Shown here: positions 43,503 through 51,087 of the stretch, piece by piece | Position numbering within the stretch: the first letter of the stretch is position 1 | Layout: each line of letters opens with the position of its first letter | Source: a bacterium | GTDB taxonomy: Bacteria; Actinomycetota; Acidimicrobiia; Acidimicrobiales; Bin134 | Length of the DNA stretch: 64,000 bases | Assembly: GCA_026705465.1 (NCBI GenBank) | Contig: JAPPAP010000039.1 | Span: 121,660-185,659, forward strand | Direction: 5' to 3' | Translations under genes and position numbers: made by a program | Notes under the pieces: model-generated | What the model was told of the DNA's origin: nothing | Databases searched by the model: none | Seen by the model: the letters and a program-made list of their open reading frames with translations, nothing else

Positions 43503-43841
43503 TCAGGCCGAGCGGAGCCGCTCACGCAGGTGTACGGGCACCGGCACCTGGACGAATTCGTCCTCGGGGCGGGGCACCTTGGCCGGACGACCCCGACGAC
43601 GCTTGCTGGTCAGCACCCTGCCATTGCGGAACAACTGGCCGCCCCACACTCCCCACGGCTCGCGGCGAGCGATGGCGCCCTCTAGGCACTCGGCCATTAC
43701 CGGGCACTCGGCGCAGATGGCCTTGGCCCGGGAGATGTTCTGGAGCTCGTCGGAGAAGAAGATCTCCCCAAGCGAGGCGTCGATGGTGCGGCACGCGGCC
43801 TCCAAGCGCCACGGTGCGTTTTCAAAGAGCAGGGCCTCCAT
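43503..43841 (-). CDS. whiB7: WhiB7-type iron-sulfur transcription factor
   Basis: 112 residues. Four cysteines for a 4Fe-4S cluster: Cys17 (AACRT), then CAECPVMAEC. The turn EPWGVWGGQLF and the AT-hook KRRRGRPAK directly after it are the combination that marks WhiB7, which binds sigma-A and AT-rich DNA next to -35 boxes to switch on intrinsic antibiotic resistance. A C-terminal tail of about 25 residues is additional. A strong Shine-Dalgarno (AAAGGAG) precedes the ATG. The 349-base leader carries a uORF and terminator, described separately, so expression is probably controlled by attenuation and by self-activation. Confidence 0.92.
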   Translation of the reverse strand: MEALLFENAPWRLEAACRTIDASLGEIFFSDELQNISRAKAICAECPVMAECLEGAIARREPWGVWGGQLFRNGRVLTSKRRRGRPAKVPRPEDEFVQVPVPVHLRERLRSA

Positions 43842-43913
43842 TGTTCTCTCCTTTCGGGGGTCTTCGGTTAGGTGCTTCCTGATGGTTGGTTGAGTGGTGG
43901 TTACAAACTGAAA

Positions 43914-43939
43914 AGGCCGCCGGATTTTTCCGGCGGCCT
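43914..43939 (-). terminator. Attenuator: intrinsic terminator in the whiB7 leader
   Basis: A perfect 10-bp stem (arms 43930-43939 and 43914-43923, read on the minus strand) with a six-base A-rich loop is followed directly by TTTTC. It lies 73 bases upstream of the whiB7 start, inside the transcript. A segment at 43983-43996, within the uORF's last codons, can pair with the 5' arm region 43930-43942 (8+4 bp, small internal loop) and would stop the terminator from forming. Confidence 0.8.
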
Positions 43940-43967
43940 CGGCAGATATTTGATCCTTGTAGGTGCT

Positions 43968-44123
43968 CTACGTGGACCCTCCCCGAGGCCTTCCGGTGGC
44001 GGTCTTGTGACCAAACACGCATGGTGTCGGCCAATAGCCCTGGTTAATCCGGGCAGTTTCGGCCATCGCTACGCGCGCGGCACGGCCTTGATGGCCGAAT
44101 GCGAGATAGCTCTGGGCGAACAT
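43968..44123 (-). CDS. whiB7 leader uORF (51 codons)
   Basis: Starts at ATG 44123, ends with TAG 29 bases before the terminator stem. The product is basic with a YWPTP segment mid-way and ends in GRPRGGST; an internal ATG at 44066 would give a 32-residue version that keeps WPTP. The codons for the GRPRG part contain the antiterminator arm. A ribosome that reaches the stop would cover this arm and permit termination; a stalled one would not. It is not like any functional protein I know and is best read as a sensing leader peptide. Confidence 0.65.
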   Translation of the reverse strand: MFAQSYLAFGHQGRAARVAMAETARINQGYWPTPCVFGHKTATGRPRGGST

Positions 44124-44130
44124 GACCACT

Positions 44131-44168
44131 ACTCAACAGTGTATTGAGTGCGATGTCAATTTATTTCC
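44131..44168 (-). promoter_or_regulatory. Predicted WhiB7-responsive promoter
   Basis: On the minus strand GGGAAATAAA runs straight into a perfect TTGACA (44154-44159). Seventeen bases further is TTGAGT (44131-44136), a poor -10. The uORF ATG at 44123 starts 7 bases later, so the transcript could be leaderless. WhiB7 is known to bind AT-rich DNA just upstream of the -35 and to activate its own promoter, and the weak -10 fits an activator-dependent promoter. Confidence 0.5.
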
Positions 44169-44190
44169 CGATCAATTTGGGGGTGGACCG

Positions 44191-45267
44191 CTAGAGCCCG
44201 GGCTTGATCTCAAAGGTCACCAGGCCATCGGATGTGACATCTTGGTGGGCCTCACCGATCACCTTGAGGTGTATGAGGTGGGCAAAGGTCTCACTTGCGG
44301 CCATGTCGCCCCAGGCGCGCTCACTGAACAGCACCTGCATGAAGTCCTCCACGGTGGCGCAGCCCAGCCTTCCGCTGGCATGCCGCAAAACGTTCAGCCG
44401 CTCATGGTGGTGATCGCAGATGTCGTCGGCTCTGGCTCCGATATCAGAGAACGGATGCCCGTGGGCGGGCAGGGCCACCGTGGCGCCCTCCAGGGTCTTC
44501 ATGCGCTCCAGCGAGTCGAAGAACTCGGCCAGCGAGTCATCGGTGTCGCTGCGGCCGGCGATGTGGGGAGTGATGGTGGGCAGCACGTGGTCGCCCGAGA
44601 ACACTGCGCCGTACTCGGGATCGTAGAGGCACAGGTGGTCGCCGGTGTGGCCGGGGGTGTGGAGCGCCACCCATTCCCGTCGGGCGAATTGGACCACTTG
44701 GCTGTCCACCACTTTCACCGACGGCTTGGGAGTTTGGAACCAGCGGGCATGGAAGTTGTCTCGGGCCCGGAACCGCTGGATGTACTCCCGGCTGGGGGGA
44801 GTACGCTCGGTTCCCCACGGGGTGAGAGCACGGAAACTGTTCTCGATTCGCTCGAGAACCTCCTCCTCAGAGGCGTTTCCCTCGGCGTCGTGATCCTCCC
44901 TCGTCTCGTTGCGCTCCCAGATCGGGCGGAAGCTCTCGTGAGTCAGAATGTCGGCGCCGGCCTCTTCTCGCAGCCGCTCGGCTCCGCCGAAGTGGTCGAA
45001 GTGGGAGTGGGTGATGATGGCGGTGTGTACGTCGCCCACCTTGTAGCCGGCCCGGTCGAGCCGGTCGATCAGGGCGTTCCAGGAATCGGGGCCGGGAAGG
45101 CCGGGGTCGACCACGGCCACCCCCCGCTCGTCTTCCATCACGTAGCAGTTCACGTGGCCCAGCCCGGGCAGGTTCACCGGCAACATGGTGCGAAGCACCC
45201 CGGGTACCACCTCGGTTACCTCGGTGGTGGCCTCCTCCTGCTCCTGCTTGTGGGGCCGCTCAGTCAT
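44191..45267 (-). CDS. Metallo-beta-lactamase-fold hydrolase
   Basis: 358 residues from ATG 45267 (ATGA overlap with orn). The zinc motif HSHFDHFGG lies near residue 85, a further His in HTPGHTGDHLCLY near 210, and Asp/His in FSGDHVLPTI and ALPAHGHPF complete the binuclear site. The C-terminal about 80 residues are helical, as in the LACTB2-like subgroup that hydrolyses RNA or thioesters. The substrate is unknown. The longer open frame upstream is antisense-phase sequence inside orn. Confidence 0.88.
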   Translation of the reverse strand: MTERPHKQEQEEATTEVTEVVPGVLRTMLPVNLPGLGHVNCYVMEDERGVAVVDPGLPGPDSWNALIDRLDRAGYKVGDVHTAIITHSHFDHFGGAERLREEAGADILTHESFRPIWERNETREDHDAEGNASEEEVLERIENSFRALTPWGTERTPPSREYIQRFRARDNFHARWFQTPKPSVKVVDSQVVQFARREWVALHTPGHTGDHLCLYDPEYGAVFSGDHVLPTITPHIAGRSDTDDSLAEFFDSLERMKTLEGATVALPAHGHPFSDIGARADDICDHHHERLNVLRHASGRLGCATVEDFMQVLFSERAWGDMAASETFAHLIHLKVIGEAHQDVTSDGLVTFEIKPGL

Positions 45268-45815
45268 TGGCCCGCCCCTGGAGGGAGGGCAAAAAACGTG
45301 TCCCGGTAGTGGCGCAACTCGTTGAGGCTTTCGCGGATGTCGTCGAGGGCCCGGTGGCCCTTGGCTTTCTTGGGGGCCTTGCCAAATGCCGAGGGATTCC
45401 ACCGCCGAGCCAGTTCTTTCACGGTGGACACGTCGATGGAGCGGTAGTGCAGAAAGTTCTCCACCTCGGGGAGCTGGGCGGCCAGGAAACGGCGGTCTAC
45501 CCCGATGGAGTTGCCGCACAGCGGCACGCTGCGGGGTTTGTCGATGTGGGTCTTGAGAAACTCCAGGGTCATTTCGCCCGCGGCCTCCAGGCTCAGGGTG
45601 GAGGCTTTGATCTCCTCCAGCAGCCCGCTCTTGGTGTGCATCTCCACCACCACCTGTTGCATGGAGGCCAACGCCTCCGGCGGTGCCGAAACCACCAGGT
45701 CAGGACCCTCGGCAACTAACTCCAAGTTGTCGTCGGTGATGAGAGTGGCGATTTCCACGATCACGTCAGTGGCCGGGTCCAACCCCGTCATCTCCAAGTC
45801 CATCCACGCCAGCAT
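45264..45815 (-). CDS. orn: Oligoribonuclease
   Basis: 183 residues of the DEDDh exonuclease family. The catalytic residues are seen in WMDLEMTGL (Asp-x-Glu, residues 6-8), [12 protein letters not shown] (Asp) and GHRALDDI (His and Asp). Orn degrades 2-5-nt RNA and pGpG to mononucleotides. Length and motifs match the family closely. The ATG at 45815 is followed by the MBL hydrolase with a four-base overlap, and the gene diverges from dut. Confidence 0.95.
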   Translation of the reverse strand: MLAWMDLEMTGLDPATDVIVEIATLITDDNLELVAEGPDLVVSAPPEALASMQQVVVEMHTKSGLLEEIKASTLSLEAAGEMTLEFLKTHIDKPRSVPLCGNSIGVDRRFLAAQLPEVENFLHYRSIDVSTVKELARRWNPSAFGKAPKKAKGHRALDDIRESLNELRHYRDTFFALPPGAGQ

Positions 45816-45916
45816 GCTGGTTTGACCCTAGAGCCTTGCATAGGTTGAACCAGCACCGGCGGGTAATCGGCACGGATCAGGAGAAGTATCCGCTCAGGCC
45901 AGGTAGTGTCACCGCC

Positions 45917-46354
45917 GTGTTGGAGATTCCCATAGTTCGCAGCCGTCCTGACCTGCCGTTTCCCCGCTACGCCACCGAGGGCGATGCTGGCGCCGACCTG
46001 GTAGCCAGCGAAGACGTTGAGCTGGCCCCCGGAGGCGGCCGGGGCCTGGTGCCCACCGGTACGTTCATCGCCATCCCCGAGGGGTATGCCGGGTTTGTGC
46101 AGCCCCGCAGCGGCCTGGCTCTGCGCCACGGCGTCACCTGTCTGAACACTCCAGGCTTGATCGATTCCGGCTACCGGGGAGAGCTCAAGGTGCTGCTGGT
46201 GAACACCGACCCCGCAGAGCCGTTTTTGGTCCGCCGGGGTGATCGGATCGCCCAGCTTGTGCTGCAAAAGGTGGAGCAAGCCGACTTTGTGGAAGTGGAA
46301 GAACTGCCCCCGTCGTCCCGGGGATCAGGAGGCTTCGGCTCTACCGGTGCCTAG
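45917..46354 (+). CDS. dut: dUTP diphosphatase (dUTPase)
   Basis: 145 residues from GTG 45917. All five trimeric dUTPase motifs are present: [40 protein letters not shown] and the C-terminal P-loop-like [10 protein letters not shown]. It hydrolyses dUTP to dUMP and pyrophosphate, keeping uracil out of DNA. The open frame extends 27 codons further upstream with no sign of coding. Convergent with the small anti-sigma-like gene, 4 bases apart. Confidence 0.95.
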   Translation: MLEIPIVRSRPDLPFPRYATEGDAGADLVASEDVELAPGGGRGLVPTGTFIAIPEGYAGFVQPRSGLALRHGVTCLNTPGLIDSGYRGELKVLLVNTDPAEPFLVRRGDRIAQLVLQKVEQADFVEVEELPPSSRGSGGFGSTGA

Positions 46355-46358
46355 CGGG

Positions 46359-46733
46359 CTAAGCGTTGCCGTTGGTTGACTTCTGGAGCCACAGGCGGTG
46401 CTCGTCGGGGTCGAGCTTCCACGAGTCCACTAGCGATCCCGCCGAAGACTCGAACCGGTCGATTCTGTCGTGGGGGATTGGTTTTTCTCCCCGTTGATCA
46501 AGCTGGGCTTCTACGGTGACAATGCCGGCTTTGCTCTGGAAATCGAACGCCATGGTTCCCTCGGGCCGCTCCGGATCGAGCAGCAGCATCACTGCTTCTT
46601 TGATGACTTGGCTGAGGTTGGCGATTTCATCGGGAGAGAAACCCTGATGATCGGCCGCGTGGACGGCGGCAATCTCGGCCATGCGGCTATACCTTTGAGC
46701 CGCAGGCACCTCGACTCGTACGCCGCCGCTCAC
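46359..46733 (-). CDS. HATPase/anti-sigma-factor-like small protein (RsbW-related)
   Basis: 124 residues from GTG 46733 (TGAGG four bases upstream). VRVEVPAAQRYSRMAEIAAVHAADHQGF followed by SPDEIANLSQVIKEAVMLLL matches the start of serine-kinase-type anti-sigma factors, with the N-box region as VIKEAV; the usual catalytic N-box Asn after Glu-Ala is replaced, and the later G-box is weak. It may be a degenerate RsbW-like regulator. The open frame extends far upstream antisense to nadX, which I reject. Confidence 0.65.
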   Translation of the reverse strand: MSGGVRVEVPAAQRYSRMAEIAAVHAADHQGFSPDEIANLSQVIKEAVMLLLDPERPEGTMAFDFQSKAGIVTVEAQLDQRGEKPIPHDRIDRFESSAGSLVDSWKLDPDEHRLWLQKSTNGNA

Positions 46734-46829
46734 GGTCCTCAGTCGGTCATCTTCGCCGGACCCATGTATTGAGGGTACCAACCGAGCAACAGAACATTGA
46801 AAAATGAGCGCGGCATATATCCTGACTCG

Positions 46830-47609
46830 ATGCTTCGAGTCGGCTTGATCGGTTGTGGGGCCATCGGTTCCGTGGTGGCCCGCGAGCTGTCGCAGGGGGC
46901 AGTAGAAGGGGCTGAGCTGACCGCGGTTTTCGATCTCGTTGTCGACCATCCCTTGCGAGTAGTTGATCGGGATTCGCTGCTGTCCCGATCGGATGTGGTG
47001 GTGGAGGCGGCCGGCCATGCGGCCCTCCGAGAGCACGGAGTGGCGGTGCGGGAGGCAGGCACCGATCTGCTGGTGGTGAGCATCGGGGCATTGGCCGATG
47101 GAGACTTGGAGGCTCGGCTGCGAAAGGCCGACGGCGGGCGGCTGTTCTTGTGTACCGGGGCCATTGGCGGGTTCGACATCCTGCGGGCGGCCATGCTCTT
47201 GGGGCCGTTGGAAGAGGTGGCCATCACCAGCACCAAGCCTGCGGTCGCGCTGAGCCGCCCGTGGATGGACGAGGCCGTACAGAATTCGCTGGCCAACGGC
47301 GCCGAGCCGGTGACGGTATTCGACGGTCCGGCTCGGGAGGCGTGCTCCCTCTTTCCAGAATCGGCCAACGTGACCGCCACTTTGTCGCTGGCCACCGTCG
47401 GATTCGACCAAGTGCGGGTGCAGATGGTGGGCGATCCCGCCGCCACCCGGGTTCGCCATGTGGTGGCTGCCTCGGGGGTGGCGGGCACTTACGAGTTGTC
47501 ATTCGAGAATGCCGCCTCCCCCGACAACCCTCGCACCAGCGCGGTCACCGCCTATTCGGTGCTGCGGGCTGTCGGTGACATTCGCCGTCCCTCGGTTTCC
47601 TTCCTTTAG
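46830..47609 (+). CDS. nadX: L-aspartate dehydrogenase (NadX-like)
   Basis: 259 residues from ATG 46830. The dinucleotide motif is GLIGCGAIGSVVA at residues 5-17; VEAAGHAALREHG and the glycine-rich LFLCTGAIGGFD match the aspartate dehydrogenase family (DUF108), as does the C-terminal ASPDNPRTSAVTAYSVL segment. It oxidises L-aspartate to iminoaspartate, the first step of NAD synthesis, or runs in reverse with ammonia. The ammonium transporter gene follows, which supports an ammonia-related role. Confidence 0.85.
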   Translation: MLRVGLIGCGAIGSVVARELSQGAVEGAELTAVFDLVVDHPLRVVDRDSLLSRSDVVVEAAGHAALREHGVAVREAGTDLLVVSIGALADGDLEARLRKADGGRLFLCTGAIGGFDILRAAMLLGPLEEVAITSTKPAVALSRPWMDEAVQNSLANGAEPVTVFDGPAREACSLFPESANVTATLSLATVGFDQVRVQMVGDPAATRVRHVVAASGVAGTYELSFENAASPDNPRTSAVTAYSVLRAVGDIRRPSVSFL

Positions 47610-47638
47610 ACAAGTAATCCTTGATGGATTTGATGGGT

Positions 47639-47659
47639 CTAGGTAGCTTGACGACCTAG
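47639..47659. repeat. Short inverted repeat before amt
   Basis: CTAGGT and ACCTAG (6-bp perfect arms, 9-base spacer) lie 47 bases before the amt start in the 96-base nadX-amt gap. It could be an operator for a nitrogen or other regulator. No GlnR-type (GTnAC-n6-GnAAC) site is clear here. Confidence 0.35.
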
Positions 47660-47705
47660 GAACCGCAGGCCTGATGCCGGGCAAGCGGGGCGATTGGGGG
47701 ATGTC

Positions 47706-49013
47706 ATGGTCGAGCTGTCGGACCAATTTGTTTTCAACACCTTTGCCTTCTTGGTGTGGGGCGCCCTGGTGATGTGGATGTGCGCCGGCTTCACGATGCT
47801 GGAGTCGGGCGCGGTCCGCACCAAGAACGCCTCCATGATCTGCCTCAAGAACATCGGCATTTATTCCATTGCCGGTCTGGCCTATTTCATCGTCGGCTAC
47901 AACCTGATGTACACCGGTGTCGGTGATCTTTGGGGCTCCTTCGAATTCCTCTACGGGCCTTCGGGCGACGAGAAATCCCTGTTAGATGCCTCCGGGGACG
48001 CCGTGGCAGGCGCTACCGCGACTCTGTTGGACAACTTGAATGCCAGTGAGAGTCCCTTTTACGCAAAGATGTCGGACTGGTTCTTCCAGATGGTCTTTGT
48101 GGCCACCGCTGCATCCATCGTGTCGGGGGCCATTGCCGAGCGCATCAAGCTGTGGTCGTTCTTTGCGTTCACCCTTGTCTTGACCGCCTTCATCTACCCC
48201 ATCGTGGGTTCATGGACCTGGGGTGGCGGTTGGCTCGCCCAAGAAGGGTTCCAGGACTTCGCCGGTTCTACCATCGTCCATGGCACCGGCGGTTGGGCGG
48301 CGTTGGCCGGAGTGCTGGTGGTGGGCCCCCGCCTGGGCAAGTTCAAAAAGGACGGCAGTGTGAGGTCAACCCCGCCCTCCAACGTGTTGGTGGTGACGCT
48401 GGGCGTATTCATCCTGTGGCTGGGATGGTTCGGGTTCAACGGCGGGTCCCAGCTGGCCCTAGGCACCCCGGGTGATGCGATAGCGATGACCATCGTTTTG
48501 GTCAACACCAATCTGGCTGCGGCGGCCGGCGTACTCGCCGCCTTGGCCGTCTCCCGCTCAATTCTGGGGAGGATCGATCTGTTTGCCGGCCTGAACGGCG
48601 CCATCGCCGGGCTTGTTGCTATCACCGCCGGTCCCACCATGGTGGACCACTGGTGGGCGATGGTCATTGGTGCCATCGGCGGTCTGCTCTGCACGCTGGG
48701 CATCAAGGTGTTGGAGATGGTCAAGGTCGACGATGTGGTCGGCGCCATTCCCGCCCACCTCATCGCTGGCATTTGGGGAACCCTGGCCGTGACCATCGCC
48801 GCTGGGGGCCGATTCCACATTCAGCTGCTAGGCATCGTGTCCATCGGGGCCTTCGTGTTCATCGCGTCGCTGTTGGTGTGGAAGGTGCTGGACGTGCTGA
48901 TGGGCCTGCGGGTTTCTGCCGATGTCGAGCGCATGGGCCAAGACGTCGGCGAACTCGGGCTCGAGGCGTACCCCGAGTTTGTGCTGATGCCCGAGCCGAA
49001 CGACTTGGATTAG
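47706..49013 (+). CDS. amt: Ammonium transporter (Amt family)
   Basis: 435 residues from ATG 47706, with eleven membrane helices. Family signatures include AGFTMLESGAVRTKNASMICLKNIG near residue 30, the ADGGA-region equivalent around DFAGSTIVHGTGGWAALAG with the first channel histidine, and the second histidine of the twin-His pair in AIPAHLIAGIWG. It conducts ammonium/ammonia inward. No glnK follows; the next gene is convergent. Amt proteins are normally controlled by GlnK and by nitrogen status. Confidence 0.94.
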   Translation: MVELSDQFVFNTFAFLVWGALVMWMCAGFTMLESGAVRTKNASMICLKNIGIYSIAGLAYFIVGYNLMYTGVGDLWGSFEFLYGPSGDEKSLLDASGDAVAGATATLLDNLNASESPFYAKMSDWFFQMVFVATAASIVSGAIAERIKLWSFFAFTLVLTAFIYPIVGSWTWGGGWLAQEGFQDFAGSTIVHGTGGWAALAGVLVVGPRLGKFKKDGSVRSTPPSNVLVVTLGVFILWLGWFGFNGGSQLALGTPGDAIAMTIVLVNTNLAAAAGVLAALAVSRSILGRIDLFAGLNGAIAGLVAITAGPTMVDHWWAMVIGAIGGLLCTLGIKVLEMVKVDDVVGAIPAHLIAGIWGTLAVTIAAGGRFHIQLLGIVSIGAFVFIASLLVWKVLDVLMGLRVSADVERMGQDVGELGLEAYPEFVLMPEPNDLD

Positions 49014-49014
49014 A

Positions 49015-49767
49015 TCAGGTGCAGGGTTCGGCTGGTGCCACGGCGGGTAGCCGGCCCGCCCGCATCGAGGTAACCGACGTGCCGTCGGTCTCCCAGATCA
49101 CTCGGTAGTCGACATCGGGCTCATCCTGTGGGACGAACTGGATTGAGTTGCCGCTGCCGTCGGCATAGGGGGTCACCACTAGGCGCTCCCCGAACAGCTC
49201 GTGGAGCTGGGCCTCGGTGCTGCCCACGCTGGCTCCCGACCGGGTGGTGATGCTGGGGTTGGTGACGTCCACCCGCTCAATAGAGCTGTTATAGATGGTG
49301 ACCACCACGCCGGAGGGCCCGTTGGCCGGGGCGAGTAGGTAGCAGCGGGGAGTGCCATCGTCGGGGCCTCCGGTCCACAGGGTGGGGAGGGCTTGGCCCG
49401 CCTCGTCGGGGGTCATCCCGAAGAACATCGATCCAAGCCCCGCGGTGCTGAGCTTGTCGTCGCTGGTGAAGGCCGGATTGCTGAAGTCGACGGGTTCGGG
49501 CCGTTCCACCGGCTCTGCTGTCGAGATTGGGATCGGTGTTGGTTCCTCGACGGGGATTGGTGTGGACTCCTCGACCGGATCAGGTGCTGGCTCCTCGTCG
49601 CCGGGTGTCTCAGCCGGACTGTCGTCTACTGGGGCTGGTGTGGACACTGGTGCTGGTTCTTCGGTGGCGGTGGGCTCCGGATCAGCTTCCCCTCCGGACT
49701 CGTCGTCGTTCCCGCAGGCCGCAAGGAAGAGAACCAATATGGCGAACAAAGCAATCAACCGTCGCAT
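49015..49767 (-). CDS. Lipoprotein of unknown function
   Basis: 250 residues. The signal peptide ends in the lipobox FLAAC (Cys18), followed by an Asp/Glu/Pro/Thr-rich low-complexity linker with imperfect TPIPVEEPTPIPI-type repeats (to about residue 90). The C-terminal 150 residues form a beta-rich domain (AGLGSMFFGMTPDEAGQALP at its start) with two cysteines (PRCYLL and the penultimate Cys) that could form a disulfide. No family is recognised. It is convergent with amt, the stops separated by one base. Confidence 0.75.
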   Translation of the reverse strand: MRRLIALFAILVLFLAACGNDDESGGEADPEPTATEEPAPVSTPAPVDDSPAETPGDEEPAPDPVEESTPIPVEEPTPIPISTAEPVERPEPVDFSNPAFTSDDKLSTAGLGSMFFGMTPDEAGQALPTLWTGGPDDGTPRCYLLAPANGPSGVVVTIYNSSIERVDVTNPSITTRSGASVGSTEAQLHELFGERLVVTPYADGSGNSIQFVPQDEPDVDYRVIWETDGTSVTSMRAGRLPAVAPAEPCT

Positions 49768-49803
49768 GGCCTCAGCGTAGTAGGCCGAACGGGAAGTGTC
49801 TTG

Positions 49804-49876
49804 TAGGCCGCCTGGGACTCGAACCCAGCACCTTGAGATTAAAAGTCTCCTGCTCTACCTGATGAGCTAGCGGCCC
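49804..49876 (-). tRNA. tRNA-Lys (anticodon TTT)
   Basis: Acceptor GGGCCGC pairs with GCGGCCT (first pair G-U); D-arm GCTCATCAGGTAGAGC; anticodon stem GGAGA/TCTC with loop CTTTTAA; T-arm CTGGG/CCCAG with loop TTCGAGT. The discriminator is A and CCA is not encoded. Confidence 0.95.
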
Positions 49877-49929
49877 GCCGTCACTGTATCGCCCTCCGCC
49901 GCTGGTTTGGTCGGTAATATGCCCCTCCA

Positions 49930-50103
49930 GTGGAGGCATGGGAATCCCTGCTAAACGACGTTGAGAGCGAGTTGATCGACGTGGAGGCGGTGCTTGCTGA
50001 CCTCGACGATCTCGAAGCCTTGCGCCATCGGGTTCACGCGGCCCAGGTTGACGGAAGCATCCATCAGCGCCCCGTGCTCCAACGTTGCGCTGAGCAGATC
50101 TAG
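49930..50103 (+). CDS. Possible small acidic helical protein (57 codons)
   Basis: The frame opens at GTG 49930 and closes at TAG 50103. The product begins MEAWESLLNDVESELIDVEA and is acidic and strongly helical. TAATAT at 49914-49919 is a good -10 box and the GTG lies about where transcription would start, so it may be a leaderless mRNA. I do not recognise it; no Shine-Dalgarno is seen. It lies in the 242-base gap between tRNA-Lys and the phosphatase gene, where nothing else is apparent. Confidence 0.45.
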   Translation: MEAWESLLNDVESELIDVEAVLADLDDLEALRHRVHAAQVDGSIHQRPVLQRCAEQI

Positions 50104-50118
50104 CGGTTTGCCGGCGGT

Positions 50119-50724
50119 CTAGAGCAGATCAGCTGCGGGCACTTGGATATCCACGCCTTCGAGGGGGTGGACCCGATCGCCGGCAACCAGTTGGCCGTTG
50201 CTTATGGTCACCCATCGGCCGCTCATATTTGTGACCCGGCCCGGCGGGCAGCCCATGTGGGCCTCCAGCGAGTAGATGACACCCCCGTGAGTCACCACTA
50301 TGGCTGATCGGTCGCCCACCACCTCGGCCAGCTTTTCGAGGCCAGCCAGCACCCGGGCCAAAAGGGCATCGTCCTGCTCCCAGCCTGGCGGGCGGCGGCC
50401 GTGTTCCAGGAATCCGGGGTACCGCTCTTCAATCTGCACCCGGGTCAATCCGGAGAACTCCCGCACATCCCGCTCGATCAACTCGGGAACCGGGATTGGC
50501 GGGTCGCAGCCCAGTGCCTCGGCAATGATTTCCGCGCTGACCCGGGACCGTTGCAGGGTGGAAGTGGCCACCACATCGACTGACTCGAGCCGGACCGCCG
50601 CCTCAGCTGCCTGTCGCCGCCCCAGCTCTGACAGTGGGGGGTCGGCCTGGCCTTGCCAGCGCCGAGCCGCATTCCATTCCGACTGCCCGTGTCGGATCAG
50701 CAGCAAACGAGCCACAGCTGTCAC
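50119..50724 (-). CDS. Histidine phosphatase-superfamily (phosphoglycerate-mutase-like) protein
   Basis: 201 residues from GTG 50724; a second GTG lies three codons in. LLLIRHGQSEWNAARRWQGQADPPLSELG contains the phosphorylated RHG histidine and the usual arginine, and VTHGGVIYSL near residue 150 gives the second catalytic His. The protein could be a broad phosphatase or a glucosyl-3-phosphoglycerate phosphatase-like enzyme. The open frame upstream enters the MoaD/ThiS gene region antisense. Divergent from that gene; a similar phosphatase/mshA neighbourhood occurs in mycobacteria. Confidence 0.85.
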   Translation of the reverse strand: MTAVARLLLIRHGQSEWNAARRWQGQADPPLSELGRRQAAEAAVRLESVDVVATSTLQRSRVSAEIIAEALGCDPPIPVPELIERDVREFSGLTRVQIEERYPGFLEHGRRPPGWEQDDALLARVLAGLEKLAEVVGDRSAIVVTHGGVIYSLEAHMGCPPGRVTNMSGRWVTISNGQLVAGDRVHPLEGVDIQVPAADLL

Positions 50725-50785
50725 GGTAATGGCCGCGCCAATTCGGACTGCGGCAGTGGCAGAGGATTCCCGTACAATTCTGTCT

Positions 50786-51022
50786 ATGGCCACGTTGCGC
50801 CTGTTTGCGCACGTCAGGGAAGCGGCTGGCACCGGAAGAGACGAAGTGCCCGGCGCCACCGTCGACCAGGTATTGGCCGCCGCCGCCGACCGCTACGGGA
50901 CGGCGTTTGCCGAGCAGCTTCAGATTTGTCGGGTGTGGCTGAACGGCGAGCCGGTCACCGGGTCTGAGCCGGTGGCTGACGGCGACGAGGTGGCCGTGCT
51001 ACCTCCTGTCTCTGGGGGGTAG
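50786..51022 (+). CDS. MoaD/ThiS-family ubiquitin-like sulfur carrier
   Basis: 78 residues ending in the diagnostic Gly-Gly (PPVSGG), with beta-grasp pattern MATLRLFAHVREAAG at the start and EVAVLPPVSGG at the end. The terminal glycine would be adenylated and carry sulfur for molybdopterin, thiamine or another thio-compound; no moeB/thiF is in the window, so the pathway stays open. TACAAT at 50773-50778 lies 7 bases before the ATG, so the mRNA is probably leaderless. Confidence 0.87.
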   Translation: MATLRLFAHVREAAGTGRDEVPGATVDQVLAAAADRYGTAFAEQLQICRVWLNGEPVTGSEPVADGDEVAVLPPVSGG

Positions 51023-51087
51023 CCTTATTTGTCCATGCCAGTTCCCTGCTTGCTGGACCACTTCGCCATGAATAGGAGTTTGGGGCG

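Noticed and set aside
46734..47459. Upstream extension of the anti-sigma-like minus-strand frame across nadX
   Set aside because: nadX on the plus strand has a good dinucleotide-binding motif; the GTG at 46733 with TGAGG ahead is a natural start.
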